The notes: generated by a model not told the origin, from the letters alone. DNA of 64,000 bases from Acidobacteriota bacterium (GCA_003223115.1 QHXW01000193.1:1-64000), one strand, 5' to 3'; positions 45,226 through 54,800 are shown, counted from the first letter of the stretch. Numbers and translations: made by a program.

Positions 45226-46200
45226 TCAGCGCGGGGAACGTAAAGGTTTGTCCTGCTTCAACTTTTGAAACAACGCGAACTCGGCGTCGGCCTTCACCGT
45301 TTCCTGCTTGCGCCGGTAAATCCGTCCCAACGCGTAGTGCGGCTGGGCGTATGCGGCGTCGATCTCGCTGGCCCGCTCGAGTTCACGGATGGCTTCCGCG
45401 TCTTTATTTTGCTTTTCGAGGAGCAGCCCCAGATGATAGTGCGCCTGCGGAAAATTCGGATCGATGCGCAGCGACTCGCGCAGATACTGCTCCGCGTCAG
45501 AAAAGTGCTCCCGCCGCATCAACAGCGCGCCCAGATTGTCCGGCGGCCAGGGCGAACCGGGATTGGCTTTGCGATTCAGCAGCACCGCCTGTTGATAGGT
45601 CCTCTCCGCCTCATCGAACTTGCCCACCGCTTCATAGCACAGGCCCAGATTGTCATACGCTTTCATGAAAGCAGGATCCATCTCAATCACTTTTGTGAGC
45701 TTCTCGACCGCCGCTGGAAACTGTTGCGCATCGTAATCCAGGCGCGCAAGCCAATAGGGGTAAAGTGGATTTCGCGGATTGTTGTGCGCCAGCTTTTCGA
45801 GTTCCGGCCGCGCCCAGTCGCGATGATCCAAAATGACGTAGGACATGGCCAGCGTGAAGCGATCCTGATCCGCAAGCGCGGCGATCACATCAGCCTTTTT
45901 CAGAGCAATCGCTGCGTTCAGATATTTGTGATCCATGAAAAAGAGCTCACCGGCCAGCGTGAGCAGTTCCGTGGACTTCGGATGATGGTCGATTTCACCA
46001 ACCAGGATCTGTTCGGCTTTCAGATAATCGCGCGTCCGGACCGCTGCCTGTACTTGCTCGCGAACCAGCGGGTTGAGCACCGGCATGGCGCCCAGATCCG
46101 GCAGGTGCGCCGGGGGATCAGACGGACCCTGCTGCGCGCCGGCAGTCAGTGCAACGGTGGCGAGGAAGAGCATTCTCACAGCCAATTCAGCAACGGTCAC
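45226..46200 (-). CDS. Secreted TPR protein, fourth of four in tandem
   Basis: A 324-residue protein with a signal peptide (RMLFLATVALTAGA-QQ) and about six TPR units. Clear ones are AYDNLGLCYEAVGKFDEAER and PHYALGRIYRRKQETVKADA, with HYHLGLLLEKQNKDAEAIRE between them. The GTG at 46200 overlaps the stop codon of the preceding TPR gene (GTGA), which supports this start; ATG 46173 is possible. It likely forms a periplasmic scaffold with the other three. Confidence 0.85.
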   Translation of the reverse strand: MTVAELAVRMLFLATVALTAGAQQGPSDPPAHLPDLGAMPVLNPLVREQVQAAVRTRDYLKAEQILVGEIDHHPKSTELLTLAGELFFMDHKYLNAAIALKKADVIAALADQDRFTLAMSYVILDHRDWARPELEKLAHNNPRNPLYPYWLARLDYDAQQFPAAVEKLTKVIEMDPAFMKAYDNLGLCYEAVGKFDEAERTYQQAVLLNRKANPGSPWPPDNLGALLMRREHFSDAEQYLRESLRIDPNFPQAHYHLGLLLEKQNKDAEAIRELERASEIDAAYAQPHYALGRIYRRKQETVKADAEFALFQKLKQDKPLRSPR

Positions 46201-47018
46201 GGCTGCTGCACCGGCGAGCTTTCCAGCCGCTGTTTGAAAGCCAGGGCTGCGGCGCTTTCGGGCACAATCCCGAGCTCAGTCGAGATTTCATGACGCGCAT
46301 CCTCGAGCTGTCCTAGTTTGAAATAGATTTGCGCAAGCGCCATGTGCACGCCGGCCAGATTCGGATCGGCCAGCGTCGTTTTTCGATAAGCCTCAATAGC
46401 CTCTGCCGTGCGGCCCTGAATCGCCAGGTTTTCCGCCAGAATCAGATGCACTCGCGCGGAATTCGGAGCTACTCGCTCGATTTGCTGGAAGCACCAGGCC
46501 GACAGCTTCATGTAAGCTCGCCCAAGCTGGTACGAGTACTCCGGCTCTTGGGGCGCTAGCCGGCGCAGTTCGCTATATTGATCCGCGACTCCAGCACGAT
46601 TCCCAGCGCGCTCGTAGGCTCGGGCCAATTCCACATGTGCCGGCAATTCGGCCGGCGCCATCTTCACCGCGTGTTCAAGCTCGTTTACGGCCTCAGCAGT
46701 GCGTCCCAGCGCAAGCAGGCTGCCGCCCATCAGGATGCGCGGCGCCGAATATTTCGGATCAAGCCGGATGGCCTCTTTGAATTGGACCAGTGCGCGCGCA
46801 TGATTTCCACGCAGTTGATAGACCGTTCCGAGATTGTTGTAGACGAATGGCAGCCGGCCGCCGCTCTTCAGCACTTCGAGATAAGCTTTCTCGGCTGCTT
46901 CTAAGTGTCCCGATTTCTCCGCCTCAACCCCGTTACTGAACAAGGCTGCCAACGTTGGTGGAAGGCTCTGAGCAGCCAGGGTGGCGACGGCGGCATACAA
47001 CATCAAAGCAGTTCTCAC
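46197..47018 (-). CDS. Secreted TPR protein, third of four in tandem
   Basis: A 273-residue protein starting with GTG (GTGA overlap with the upstream TPR gene). Signal peptide MRTALMLYAAVATLAAQ. TPR helices include GHLEAAEKAYLEVLKSGGRL, NNLGTVYQLRGNHARALVQF, LGRAYMKLSAWCFQQIERVA and GRTAEAIEAYRKTTLADPNL. There is no catalytic domain. Translational coupling to both neighbours shows one operon. Confidence 0.85.
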   Translation of the reverse strand: MRTALMLYAAVATLAAQSLPPTLAALFSNGVEAEKSGHLEAAEKAYLEVLKSGGRLPFVYNNLGTVYQLRGNHARALVQFKEAIRLDPKYSAPRILMGGSLLALGRTAEAVNELEHAVKMAPAELPAHVELARAYERAGNRAGVADQYSELRRLAPQEPEYSYQLGRAYMKLSAWCFQQIERVAPNSARVHLILAENLAIQGRTAEAIEAYRKTTLADPNLAGVHMALAQIYFKLGQLEDARHEISTELGIVPESAAALAFKQRLESSPVQQP

Positions 47019-47917
47019 GGCCGGTGCTCCGTTGCCTGCAACAATTGGCGGGCTTTCGCAAAAGCCTGCGCTGCTTCCTGTGTCTGCCCCAGCTTTTGAT
47101 ACGCCCGCCCGAGCAGCGCATAAGCCTGGCTCGATTGGGCACTTTGCGACACTGCCTTCAATTCCGTGACTGCCTCTGCCGCTTTGCCTGCGCGTAGATA
47201 TGCGTCGCCCAATGCCAGCCGCGCCGCGAGGGAATCAGGCTCCGCGGCCAGAGCAAGACGGAACCATGCGATGGCTTTATCGGGTTGCTGCCCGTAAAGG
47301 TATGTCGCGCCTAAGCCGTAATTTGCGTCATAATCGCCTGGATTGATTTCGGACGCTTGCCGATAATACGAGGCGGCATCCTCAAACTGATTTTGCGCGC
47401 GTTTCACATCGCCGATTGCAACTAACACCCGCACGGATCGAGGATTGGCGTGCAGCGCCTTGCCGAACTCCTCTTCCGCCTTGGGCAAATCTTCACTCGC
47501 TTGATAGGACTCGCCAAGCAACTGGTGCACGCGCGGAGAATCCGGAGCTATCGCGTATAACCTCTGGTACTCGGCCTGCGACAGCATGCCGCAGAGTTTG
47601 CCGAAGTAATAGAGTGCGTCCGCGTTCTTGGGATCACGCCGGACCACTAGCTCGAAATCCCGGTACGCCGACAGGAAATCGCCACGAGACATTTCCGTCC
47701 GTGCCAGAAGAATCCGGGCCGGCGACGAAGAGGGATGTTCCTGCAGGAATTGATGCGCCAGATCCCCGGCGTGCTGCAGGTCGCCCCGGTACAGCGCGCG
47801 GGTGGCTTCTGTAAGCTGGGGGACCTCTTCGGCCAGCAATCCGATTACCAGAACTGGAATCAACCAGCGCATGAGTTTTGTTGTGCAACAAGTTAGCAGA
47901 TTCGTGGGAAACCGCAT
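47015..47917 (-). CDS. Secreted TPR protein, second of four in tandem
   Basis: A 300-residue protein. A hydrophobic helix (MRWLIPVLVIGLLAEE, from residue 16) is a signal peptide or anchor; starting at ATG 47872 instead of 47917 would put it at the N-terminus. About seven TPR units follow, for example RALYRGDLQHAGDLAHQFLQ, KNADALYYFGKLCGMLSQAE and AYALLGRAYQKLGQTQEAAQ. It starts 13 bases after the first TPR gene. No enzymatic motif. Confidence 0.85.
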   Translation of the reverse strand: MRFPTNLLTCCTTKLMRWLIPVLVIGLLAEEVPQLTEATRALYRGDLQHAGDLAHQFLQEHPSSSPARILLARTEMSRGDFLSAYRDFELVVRRDPKNADALYYFGKLCGMLSQAEYQRLYAIAPDSPRVHQLLGESYQASEDLPKAEEEFGKALHANPRSVRVLVAIGDVKRAQNQFEDAASYYRQASEINPGDYDANYGLGATYLYGQQPDKAIAWFRLALAAEPDSLAARLALGDAYLRAGKAAEAVTELKAVSQSAQSSQAYALLGRAYQKLGQTQEAAQAFAKARQLLQATEHRP

Positions 47918-47930
47918 GGTGCATTACCGG

Positions 47931-49502
47931 TTAATAGGGCCGCACCTCGATGTTGCGCCACAGCAACTGCTCGTTCTCAGACCTTTTCTTCTTGATCTCA
48001 TCAAACTTTACCTGCTGCGCGGCGGCACGCGGGTCTTTGGTCTTCTGGTAGAGGATCAGCAGATTGGCGTTCGCGCGGACATTCTCCGGCTCCAACTGAA
48101 GCGCGCGGGTCAGTTCCTTTCCGGCCGCCGCGTAATTCTGCATTCTAATGTGGACGTGCGCCAGTTCGCTGAGCCCGTCGGGAAAGTTGGCATTCGCCGC
48201 CACGGCCTGCTGCAACTCCCGTTCGGCTTCCGGCAGATGGTCTTCCTGTTTTGCGATACGGCCCAGAAAATAGTGCGCCCCCGCCGCCGTCTCGGACCTG
48301 TGCGCCACGTCCTCTAACTGCCTGCGAGCGGTTTCATAATTTCCCGTGTAGAAATAAGCCGCACCCAGAGCGAACCGCCCGCGCGGATCGGCGGGCTTGC
48401 GTTCGATGTATTTCTGAAAATAAGGCAGAGCGTCGCTGGGATTTCGGCCCTGCACAGCTACGGCGCCGAGCGCATAGTTGTAGTAAGGGTTCCCGGGACT
48501 GAGGCGCACTGCCTGTTCGAGTGACTTTCGCGCTTCGAGGGGCAGGTTCAACTCCACCGAGACCATTCCAAAAAAGAAATGGATCGACGCATTGTTTGGC
48601 TCCAGATCGCGCGCGTGCGCCAGGTAGCCGAGAGCGCCTTCCCAATCGTGCTGCTGGTAGGCGATACGCGCCAGTTCACTCAACAGCGAAACCGATGGCG
48701 CTCCGGCCTGCGCGGTCTTTTCCAGCAATTCGCGCGCCTGCGCCAGCTTACCTTCGTGCTCATCGAGCGCTCCCAGCCGTCCCAGAGTGGCAGGCGAAGC
48801 CAGGTTTTTCACGGCCAGGCCCTCAATCAATTTTGCGGCCAGCGCGGTGTCGTGAGATTCGAGCACCGGCAGGAGGGGCAGCAGGTCGGTTTCACCAAAT
48901 TCGGGATCGCGCAGCAACCGTTCTGCAGTCTTGGCGGCCGTCGCCTTCTCGCCCAGCCCCGCGTAATCCGCGCATGCAACCGCCAGCGCCTGCGGTCGCG
49001 CCCGCAGATCTACGGGCATGCGGTCCAGGTGCTTGAGCGACTCCCGAAACGCGCCTTGGAGTGTCAGCAGTAAAGCAGATTGGTACAACGCCTCGACATT
49101 TCCGGGCTGATAAAGCAGGACACGATGATATGTGTCGAGAGCTTTCGGGAGAGCCTGGGTGTCCTTCGACGAATTTTCCAGATATAGCCTGCCCAGGTTT
49201 AATAGCGCCCCCTCGAAGCCGGGCGCGCGGTCGATGGCCCGCTGGAAATCGGCCTCGGCTGCGCTGTAATTGCCTTGTTGAGCATCAACTACACCAAGCA
49301 GATTGTATAGCGCCGGTTCTTGTGGCTCTTGCTGGAGTGCCACATTCAACCGTTCGCGGGCGCCAGCGAGATCGCCTTGATGGATGAGTTGCTGAATTTT
49401 CGAGAGCGATCCTTTATCAGACGGCGCCGCGGCGCCAGCCAGGGCAACGGCAAAAAGCAGGAGAATTCGCAGCGGTATAGTGAGCGGCCCTGGGATAATC
49501 AC
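47931..49502 (-). CDS. Secreted TPR protein, first of four in tandem
   Basis: A 523-residue protein with an N-terminal signal peptide (LRILLLFAVALAGAAA) and about 13 TPR-like helix pairs covering almost the whole length. Examples are LYNLLGVVDAQQGNYSAAEA, ALLNLGRLYLENSSKDTQAL, PHYFLGR-like AHYFLGRIAKQEDHLPEAER and GLSELAHVHIRMQNYAAAGK. Start is GTG at 49502. It leads the four-gene TPR operon; a TATAAT box lies about 60 bases upstream. Outer-membrane secretin/TPR assemblies or ASPIC-type systems use such proteins, but no partner genes of those kinds are next to it. Confidence 0.88.
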   Translation of the reverse strand: MIIPGPLTIPLRILLLFAVALAGAAAPSDKGSLSKIQQLIHQGDLAGARERLNVALQQEPQEPALYNLLGVVDAQQGNYSAAEADFQRAIDRAPGFEGALLNLGRLYLENSSKDTQALPKALDTYHRVLLYQPGNVEALYQSALLLTLQGAFRESLKHLDRMPVDLRARPQALAVACADYAGLGEKATAAKTAERLLRDPEFGETDLLPLLPVLESHDTALAAKLIEGLAVKNLASPATLGRLGALDEHEGKLAQARELLEKTAQAGAPSVSLLSELARIAYQQHDWEGALGYLAHARDLEPNNASIHFFFGMVSVELNLPLEARKSLEQAVRLSPGNPYYNYALGAVAVQGRNPSDALPYFQKYIERKPADPRGRFALGAAYFYTGNYETARRQLEDVAHRSETAAGAHYFLGRIAKQEDHLPEAERELQQAVAANANFPDGLSELAHVHIRMQNYAAAGKELTRALQLEPENVRANANLLILYQKTKDPRAAAQQVKFDEIKKKRSENEQLLWRNIEVRPY

Positions 49503-49563
49503 GCGCAGGAATGAGTTAACAGCTAAATTCGGCCAACAATGTTCACAAACTGGATCAGCCCGT

Positions 49564-49569
49564 ATTATA
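49564..49569 (-). promoter_or_regulatory. Candidate -10 box of the TPR operon
   Basis: Minus-strand TATAAT (GGTATAATACGGG) lies in the short gap between dnaE2 and the TPR operon, about 60 bases before the first start codon. No good -35 box is found 16-18 bases upstream, so it would need an activator or an extended -10. Confidence 0.35.
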
Positions 49570-49599
49570 CCTTCCGAGAACTACCGGCATCCGGACACC

Positions 49600-52500
49600 T
49601 TAGTGAAAATCATGCGATAGGGCAGCCATCACGACGGCTGGTAGCGCTTCAACTCTTCCTGCCTTTACGGAAATGACGTTATCGAGATTTTGCAGCGTGC
49701 CGTCGATCAATAAGAAGGGCTCATGGACCAGTACGAAGCGGTAGCGGTCGTATAAATCTGGTGTGACGATCGCGTTGAGCACTCCGGTTTCATCCTCCAT
49801 GCTCAAAAACACGAAGCCTTTGGCAGTGCCGGGCCGCTGCCGCACGATTACACAGCCTGCTACACGCACAGCGCTGCCATTGCGCATTGGACGCAAATGA
49901 CGGGCCGGTGTAACTCCGAGCGTATTCATCTCCTCGCGGCGATAAGCCATGGGATGGCGGCCCAGAGTGAGTCCGGTGCCGCTGAAGTCCGCGTTCATGC
50001 GCTCTTGAACGCTCATGCGCACAAGCGGAGACACGCGCTCCGCCTCTGGCAAAGTATCGAGCAACGGACCCACAGGCTGCGCGGCGCGTGCGGTTTGCCA
50101 TAGTGCGTCCCGGCGGTGTGCTGCCTCGAGTGAATTGAGGGCGCCCACCTCGGCAAGTTTCGTCATTTCATCCTTGCGTAACTCTGGAACGCGGCGCACC
50201 AGGTCGTCAATATCGCAGAACGGGATACGGGCGCGTTCGCGCACAATCCCGCGGCCGGTCTCTTCACGCAGACCTTTGACGTACCGTAATCCGAGACGAG
50301 CACGCAGGTGGAATTTGTTATCCCCCATGTTCGCCGCTTGATCAGACGCGCCTGCTTCGATGGTGCATAACCAGTCTGATGTTGTGACATCAATTGGCAG
50401 CACGCGCAGTCCGTGCCGGCGCGCATCATTGATCAGGATTGCGGGCGCATAAAATCCCATGGGCTGGTTGTTGAGCATGGCCGCGGTGAAGGCCGCCAGA
50501 TAATGACACTTCAAATAGGCGCTGGCATATGCCAACAGCGCGAAGCTGGCCGCGTGCGATTCGGGAAATCCGTACAGCGCGAATGATGTGATCGACTGCA
50601 CGATGCGGTTCTGCGTTTCACCCGTGATTCTGTTGCGTTCCATGCCCGCGCGCAGTTTCACCTCCACCTCACGCATGCGGCGTTCGGAGCGTTTGAACCC
50701 CATGGCGCGGCGCAGCTCTTCGGCCTCACCGCCGGTGAATCCGGCCACAATCATGGCCATGCGTAACAATTGCTCCTGGAACAGCGGAATTCCTAGAGTG
50801 CGTTTCAAAACTGGTTCGAGTGATGGGTGCAGGTAGTCCACAGACTCACGTCCCTGCCGCCGCTGCAGATATGGATTCACCATCTCGCCCACGATGGGGC
50901 CTGGACGAATAATGGCCACCTCCACCACGATGTCGTAGAACGTTCGGGGACAGAGGCGCGGTAGACAGGACATCTGCGCGCGGCTCTCCACCTGAAACAT
51001 AGCGATGGTATCGGCCCTTTGCAGGGCGCGATAAATCGCCGGATCATCCGCCGGCAGATGCGCCAGGTCCACCTCATCGCCATAATGATCGCGGATCAAA
51101 TTGATGGAATCCTTGATCACTGCCATCATTCCCAGGCCCAGCAGATCGACCTTGATGATTCCCATATCAGCGCAATCATCTTTGTCCCATTGCACGACCA
51201 CACGGCCCGGCATGGTCGCCGGTTCGAGCGGAACCACGGAATCGAGCTGTCCCTGGCAGATCACCATGCCGCCCGAATGCTGGCCCAGGTGACGCGGCAG
51301 GTCCTGAACTCCGAGATACAGCTCCAAAAATTTTCGGATGCGCTGGTTCGTGAGATCCAGGCCCGCGTCCTGGAACTGGCGCTCGGGCGTGTCTTTCGGA
51401 TCTTTCCATTCCCAGGTGCGTACCAGGCTTGAAAGCCGTTCGAGAGTCGAGACCTCGAATCCCAGCGCTTTGCCTACTTCCCGCGCCGCGGAACGTCCAC
51501 GATAAGTAATGACATTGGCCGTCATGGCAGCGCCCAGTTTTCCGTAGCGCTCATACACATACTGGATGACATGCTCGCGATCGTCACCAGAAGGCAGGTC
51601 GATATCGATATCCGGCCATTCTCCGCGTTCTTCGGAAAGAAAACGCTCGAACAGTAGCTCCATCGAAATGGGATCGACCGCCGTGATCCCCAGCGAATAA
51701 CAGACAGCGCTATTGGCCGCCGAGCCGCGTCCTTGCGCGAGAATGCCGTTGTTTTTGCAGAACTCGATGATGTCCCACACAATGAGGAAATATCCGGGAA
51801 GCTTCAGTTTCTCGATGAGCACCATCTCGCGCTCGATCTGCCGCTGTGCTTTCTCGTGGTATGGACGATAGCGGAGGCGCGCGCCTTCATCTGCCCTCTG
51901 GCGGAGAAACGACATCATGGTTTCGCCCGGAGGAACCGGATAACGCGGAAATTCGTAACCCAGATCGGCAAGAGTGAAGTCCAGCCGCGTAGAAATTTCC
52001 CGAGTGTTGGCGATGGCTTCCGGCATGTCCGCGAACAGCCGTGACATTTCCCAAGCGGATTTCATATGCCGCTCGGAATTTTGTGCGAGCAGCCGGCCTG
52101 CATCCGCGAGTGTGACGTGATTACGCACGCAGGTGAGCACGTCGAGCACCTCACGCTGTTCAGGTCTCGAATAGCGAACGCCGTTGGTCGCCACCAGTGG
52201 GACGCGCAGACGCCGGGCGGCTTCGAGCATGGCTTGATTACCAGCTTCTTCTTCACGGTTGAAATGCCGTTGGATCTCGGCGAAGACATTACCGCGGCCG
52301 AAGATATCCATGAGGCGCTGCAAGCAGGATCTGGGATCCTGGGTTTGGGATTTAGAGCAACCCTCGAACTTCGGGTTCTCCGCCGGCGCCAAACAGATCA
52401 GCCCTTTTGCGAACTCCGCCATTTCTTCCGGAGCAGCGGTGACTGCACCTTTTTTGGCGCGGAGCTTCATGCGACTGGCGAGGCGGCACAGGTTCTGATA

Positions 52501-52758
52501 ACCGGTGCGATTCTCAATCAGAAGCGGGTATGACGATCCGTCCGTGCAGGTGATTTCCGCGCCGATATGCGCGCGGATGCCGACCTTTTTTGCCGCCATG
52601 TGGAATCGGGGCGAACCGTAGAAGCCATCGCGATCGAGCAGTGCCAGGGCAGGGTAGTCCAGATGCGCCGCCGTTGCTGCCAGTTCCTCCGGCAGCGACG
52701 CACCTTGCAAAAAGCTGAACGCAGAGCGCGCGTGCAACTCGATGTAGGTCTCAGTCAT
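49600..52758 (-). CDS. dnaE2: Error-prone DNA polymerase DnaE2
   Basis: A 1052-residue C-family polymerase for translesion synthesis. An N-terminal PHP domain (YIELHARSAFSFLQGASLPE) is followed by the palm with the catalytic aspartates in WPDIDIDLPSGDDRE. RGSAANSAVCYSLGITAVDP, the HLGQHSGGMVICQG loop and GFPESHAASFALLAYASAYL are DnaE2 hallmarks, with a C-terminal OB-fold. It lacks the C-terminal tau-binding region of DnaE1. ATG 52758 is chosen: it overlaps the end of imuB by eight bases (CTATGACTGA). ATG 52773, a few codons upstream, is less likely. It is the catalytic member of the imuA-imuB-dnaE2 cassette. Confidence 0.95.
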   Translation of the reverse strand: MTETYIELHARSAFSFLQGASLPEELAATAAHLDYPALALLDRDGFYGSPRFHMAAKKVGIRAHIGAEITCTDGSSYPLLIENRTGYQNLCRLASRMKLRAKKGAVTAAPEEMAEFAKGLICLAPAENPKFEGCSKSQTQDPRSCLQRLMDIFGRGNVFAEIQRHFNREEEAGNQAMLEAARRLRVPLVATNGVRYSRPEQREVLDVLTCVRNHVTLADAGRLLAQNSERHMKSAWEMSRLFADMPEAIANTREISTRLDFTLADLGYEFPRYPVPPGETMMSFLRQRADEGARLRYRPYHEKAQRQIEREMVLIEKLKLPGYFLIVWDIIEFCKNNGILAQGRGSAANSAVCYSLGITAVDPISMELLFERFLSEERGEWPDIDIDLPSGDDREHVIQYVYERYGKLGAAMTANVITYRGRSAAREVGKALGFEVSTLERLSSLVRTWEWKDPKDTPERQFQDAGLDLTNQRIRKFLELYLGVQDLPRHLGQHSGGMVICQGQLDSVVPLEPATMPGRVVVQWDKDDCADMGIIKVDLLGLGMMAVIKDSINLIRDHYGDEVDLAHLPADDPAIYRALQRADTIAMFQVESRAQMSCLPRLCPRTFYDIVVEVAIIRPGPIVGEMVNPYLQRRQGRESVDYLHPSLEPVLKRTLGIPLFQEQLLRMAMIVAGFTGGEAEELRRAMGFKRSERRMREVEVKLRAGMERNRITGETQNRIVQSITSFALYGFPESHAASFALLAYASAYLKCHYLAAFTAAMLNNQPMGFYAPAILINDARRHGLRVLPIDVTTSDWLCTIEAGASDQAANMGDNKFHLRARLGLRYVKGLREETGRGIVRERARIPFCDIDDLVRRVPELRKDEMTKLAEVGALNSLEAAHRRDALWQTARAAQPVGPLLDTLPEAERVSPLVRMSVQERMNADFSGTGLTLGRHPMAYRREEMNTLGVTPARHLRPMRNGSAVRVAGCVIVRQRPGTAKGFVFLSMEDETGVLNAIVTPDLYDRYRFVLVHEPFLLIDGTLQNLDNVISVKAGRVEALPAVVMAALSHDFH

Positions 52759-54010
52759 AGCAGCCCTCGACAAACCAGCGGCCGTTTTGCCATTCGCAAT
52801 AGATGCGGTAGAGAGCGCCGTCGCTCAACGCAATATCCCACTCGTCACGCGACCACGCGTCTGCAGTCCACCAGCCACCCGATGTGCGCCACGGCCCGGC
52901 AAACGCCAGCACTTTTCCTTGAATGCCTGGAGCGGAGATGTAGGTGGGATGCCCGCCTGGAGCTTGCACCTTGGCACTTTTCGGCGGCCGGAAAACACGA
53001 AACGCAAGATGATGCAGGCACTCCTGACCGCGCTTTGCCGCAGAAACTTTACCAGCATGAATGGCTGGTCCACGCAGGAGAAATGCACCCGGACGATGAG
53101 TATCCAACAGTTCCGGCGTGCCGACATTCTGCGGGCCCACAAGGGCAGTGATGCGCGCCAGCGTCAACTCCAGTTTCTCCGGCTCAGGCGCCAGCGGAAT
53201 GAACAATCCGTTTTGCGTCACGCGCGGCTTGGCCGGCTCGGCAGTGATCGACACCTTGAGGATGGGGGCGCTGGGCGGGTGCTCCTTCAAATCCAGCTCC
53301 AGCAGCTTCAAAAATATGCGCGGGCTGCGCATGGGCACCGGCAAACGGATGGCACGCATGTGCTCGCTTGCGCGTTCCAGTTTCATATGCAAATGTAGTT
53401 CGATGGCTGCCAGGGCCCGCTCCTCCAGCCGCGCGCAAATATCTCCCAACAGGCGCGCCAGCACGAACAGCAGCGGCTCGAGCAACTCCACTGGATATTC
53501 GAGCTCCAGTTCTTCCTCGAAACGAAGCGGCGCTTCCAACGGCACCAGCGGCCGGTCGCCTTCACCACGCGCGAGCATCTGCAGCCTGACGCCTTCCTCA
53601 CCCAAGCGCGCGGCGACTCCCATCTCCGGCAGCGCAGCCAGATCGCGAAATGTGCGAATTCCCCAGCGCTCGAGCGTCTCCGCTATCTCCGGCAGAGGCG
53701 AAAGCAGATGGATTGGCAGGCTGGATAAATACTTGGCTTCATCGCCGTGCGGGATCACGTGAATGCCGGAAAATCCTCTTGCCGCGTGATACGCCGCGTC
53801 GGGATTCGACGCAATCGCAATATTGACCGGAATGCCGATGCGTCGAAGCATGGCATTCGCAATGTCATGCTCTGTGCCGAACAAGTGACCCAGGCCGCCG
53901 ATGTCCAGTGTGACGGTATCCCCATCGGTCTGTTCCACCTTGGGTGAAAAAGTGTGGGCGCAGGTAAGCAGCCGTTCGCTTTCGTTCGTTGCATGCACGC
54001 AGGCAAACAC
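52751..54010 (-). CDS. imuB: ImuB, Y-family-like mutasome protein, with a short N-terminus
   Basis: A 419-residue inactive Y-family relative that bridges DnaE2, ImuA and the sliding clamp. Recognisable blocks are FSPKVEQTDGDTVTLDIGGL, the helix-hairpin-helix region ERWGIRTFRDLAALPEMGV, the little-finger segment EELELEYPVELLEPLLFVLA, and the ImuB tail ending YRIYCEWQNGRWFVEGCYD. Family members begin FACI/L and have roughly 95-110 residues before FSPRVE; here only about 22 separate MFAC from FSPKVE, so about 75 residues are missing. The GTG start has GAGGTGA upstream and lies four bases after imuA. No canonical clamp-binding motif was spotted by eye. The rest of the gene is intact. Confidence 0.9.
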   Translation of the reverse strand: MFACVHATNESERLLTCAHTFSPKVEQTDGDTVTLDIGGLGHLFGTEHDIANAMLRRIGIPVNIAIASNPDAAYHAARGFSGIHVIPHGDEAKYLSSLPIHLLSPLPEIAETLERWGIRTFRDLAALPEMGVAARLGEEGVRLQMLARGEGDRPLVPLEAPLRFEEELELEYPVELLEPLLFVLARLLGDICARLEERALAAIELHLHMKLERASEHMRAIRLPVPMRSPRIFLKLLELDLKEHPPSAPILKVSITAEPAKPRVTQNGLFIPLAPEPEKLELTLARITALVGPQNVGTPELLDTHRPGAFLLRGPAIHAGKVSAAKRGQECLHHLAFRVFRPPKSAKVQAPGGHPTYISAPGIQGKVLAFAGPWRTSGGWWTADAWSRDEWDIALSDGALYRIYCEWQNGRWFVEGCYD

Positions 54011-54014
54011 GCAA

Positions 54015-54671
54015 TCACCTCAGCGCAGGTGTTTCAAAATTCGCAGCGGCAGGACGCAGCGGCTTCCGTCGCTCAGCATGAAATTCCATGCCGCGTAATA
54101 GCAGGGAGCACCCGGGCGCGCCGGTCCACGCTATCCGGCTGTGTGTAAATTCCACTGCAAGCGCGGCCGAAGGCCGTGCGAGAGGTGAGCGCTCGACAAC
54201 CACCAGCGCAGTAGGCGTGTGCTCGATAGCGCGGCGGAGGCGATACCAGGAGGCGAGCGAGATGCGGCGCGCGGTTTCAGGTGCGACATCGCCTAGGTCC
54301 ATCACCACGACGCCAAACCCGCCGGCCTGCAACACCAGATCCGTGGCCTGCAGCGCGTGCTCGGTATTGCCGCGGCAACGAATCCACAGCAAGCGCTCGA
54401 GCGCTACGCCGGCTTTGGCGGCCGATTCGGGATCGAACACGTCGCTCGCATCCACTAGGACGCAGAACTCCTCGCGCGCTGTGGCCTGCGCCATAAACGC
54501 GAACGCCAAGCTTGTCCGGCCCGAGGACGCAGGCCCGTAGAGATCGGTCACAACTCCTCGAGGAATGCCGTCGAAGGCTCGATCGAATGCAGCAATTCCG
54601 GACGGCAATACTTCCGGCGCATGCAACTCAGGTAATTGAAAACGAAAGTTTTGAAGGAGAGCGGTGGCCAT
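54015..54671 (-). CDS. imuA: ImuA, RecA-like mutasome protein
   Basis: A 218-residue RecA-fold protein without an efficient ATPase. The N-terminal LPSGIAAFDRAFDGIPRGVV leads to the Walker A-like GPASSGRTSLAFAF, then CVLVDASDVFDPESAAKAGV and LLWIRCRGNTEHALQATDLV, typical of ImuA/SulA-like proteins. It is required with ImuB for DnaE2-dependent mutagenesis. First gene of the cassette. No Shine-Dalgarno is visible before the ATG, and I see no LexA box of a type I can name in the AT-rich gap upstream. Confidence 0.93.
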   Translation of the reverse strand: MATALLQNFRFQLPELHAPEVLPSGIAAFDRAFDGIPRGVVTDLYGPASSGRTSLAFAFMAQATAREEFCVLVDASDVFDPESAAKAGVALERLLWIRCRGNTEHALQATDLVLQAGGFGVVVMDLGDVAPETARRISLASWYRLRRAIEHTPTALVVVERSPLARPSAALAVEFTHSRIAWTGAPGCSLLLRGMEFHAERRKPLRPAAANFETPALR

Positions 54672-54746
54672 GGGAGGTATTTTTTATATTTCGCTTTTTG
54701 TTCGTCTTACTCTAATTTTGCCGCACGCTCCTGGATTGAGTCAATC

Positions 54747-54794
54747 GTATACTTTCCAAGTAGAAGTAATATATTTAAGCATTTGGTATACTTT
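54747..54794 (+). promoter_or_regulatory. Two GTATACTTT repeats in front of the AbrB/PIN operon
   Basis: GTATACTTT occurs at 54747-54755 and again at 54786-54794. Each holds a good -10 box (TATACT); the second ends six bases before the ATG at 54801, so the transcript would be leaderless or nearly so. AbrB-type antitoxins repress their own promoter through repeated sites, which fits this arrangement. The region is clearly AT-richer than its surroundings. Confidence 0.5.
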
Positions 54795-54800
54795 TTAGAG

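Noticed and set aside
54672-54800. LexA/SOS box in front of imuA
   Set aside because: Neither CTGT-N8-ACAG nor GAAC-N4-GTTC type sites are present. An acidobacterial LexA site of another type cannot be excluded by eye.
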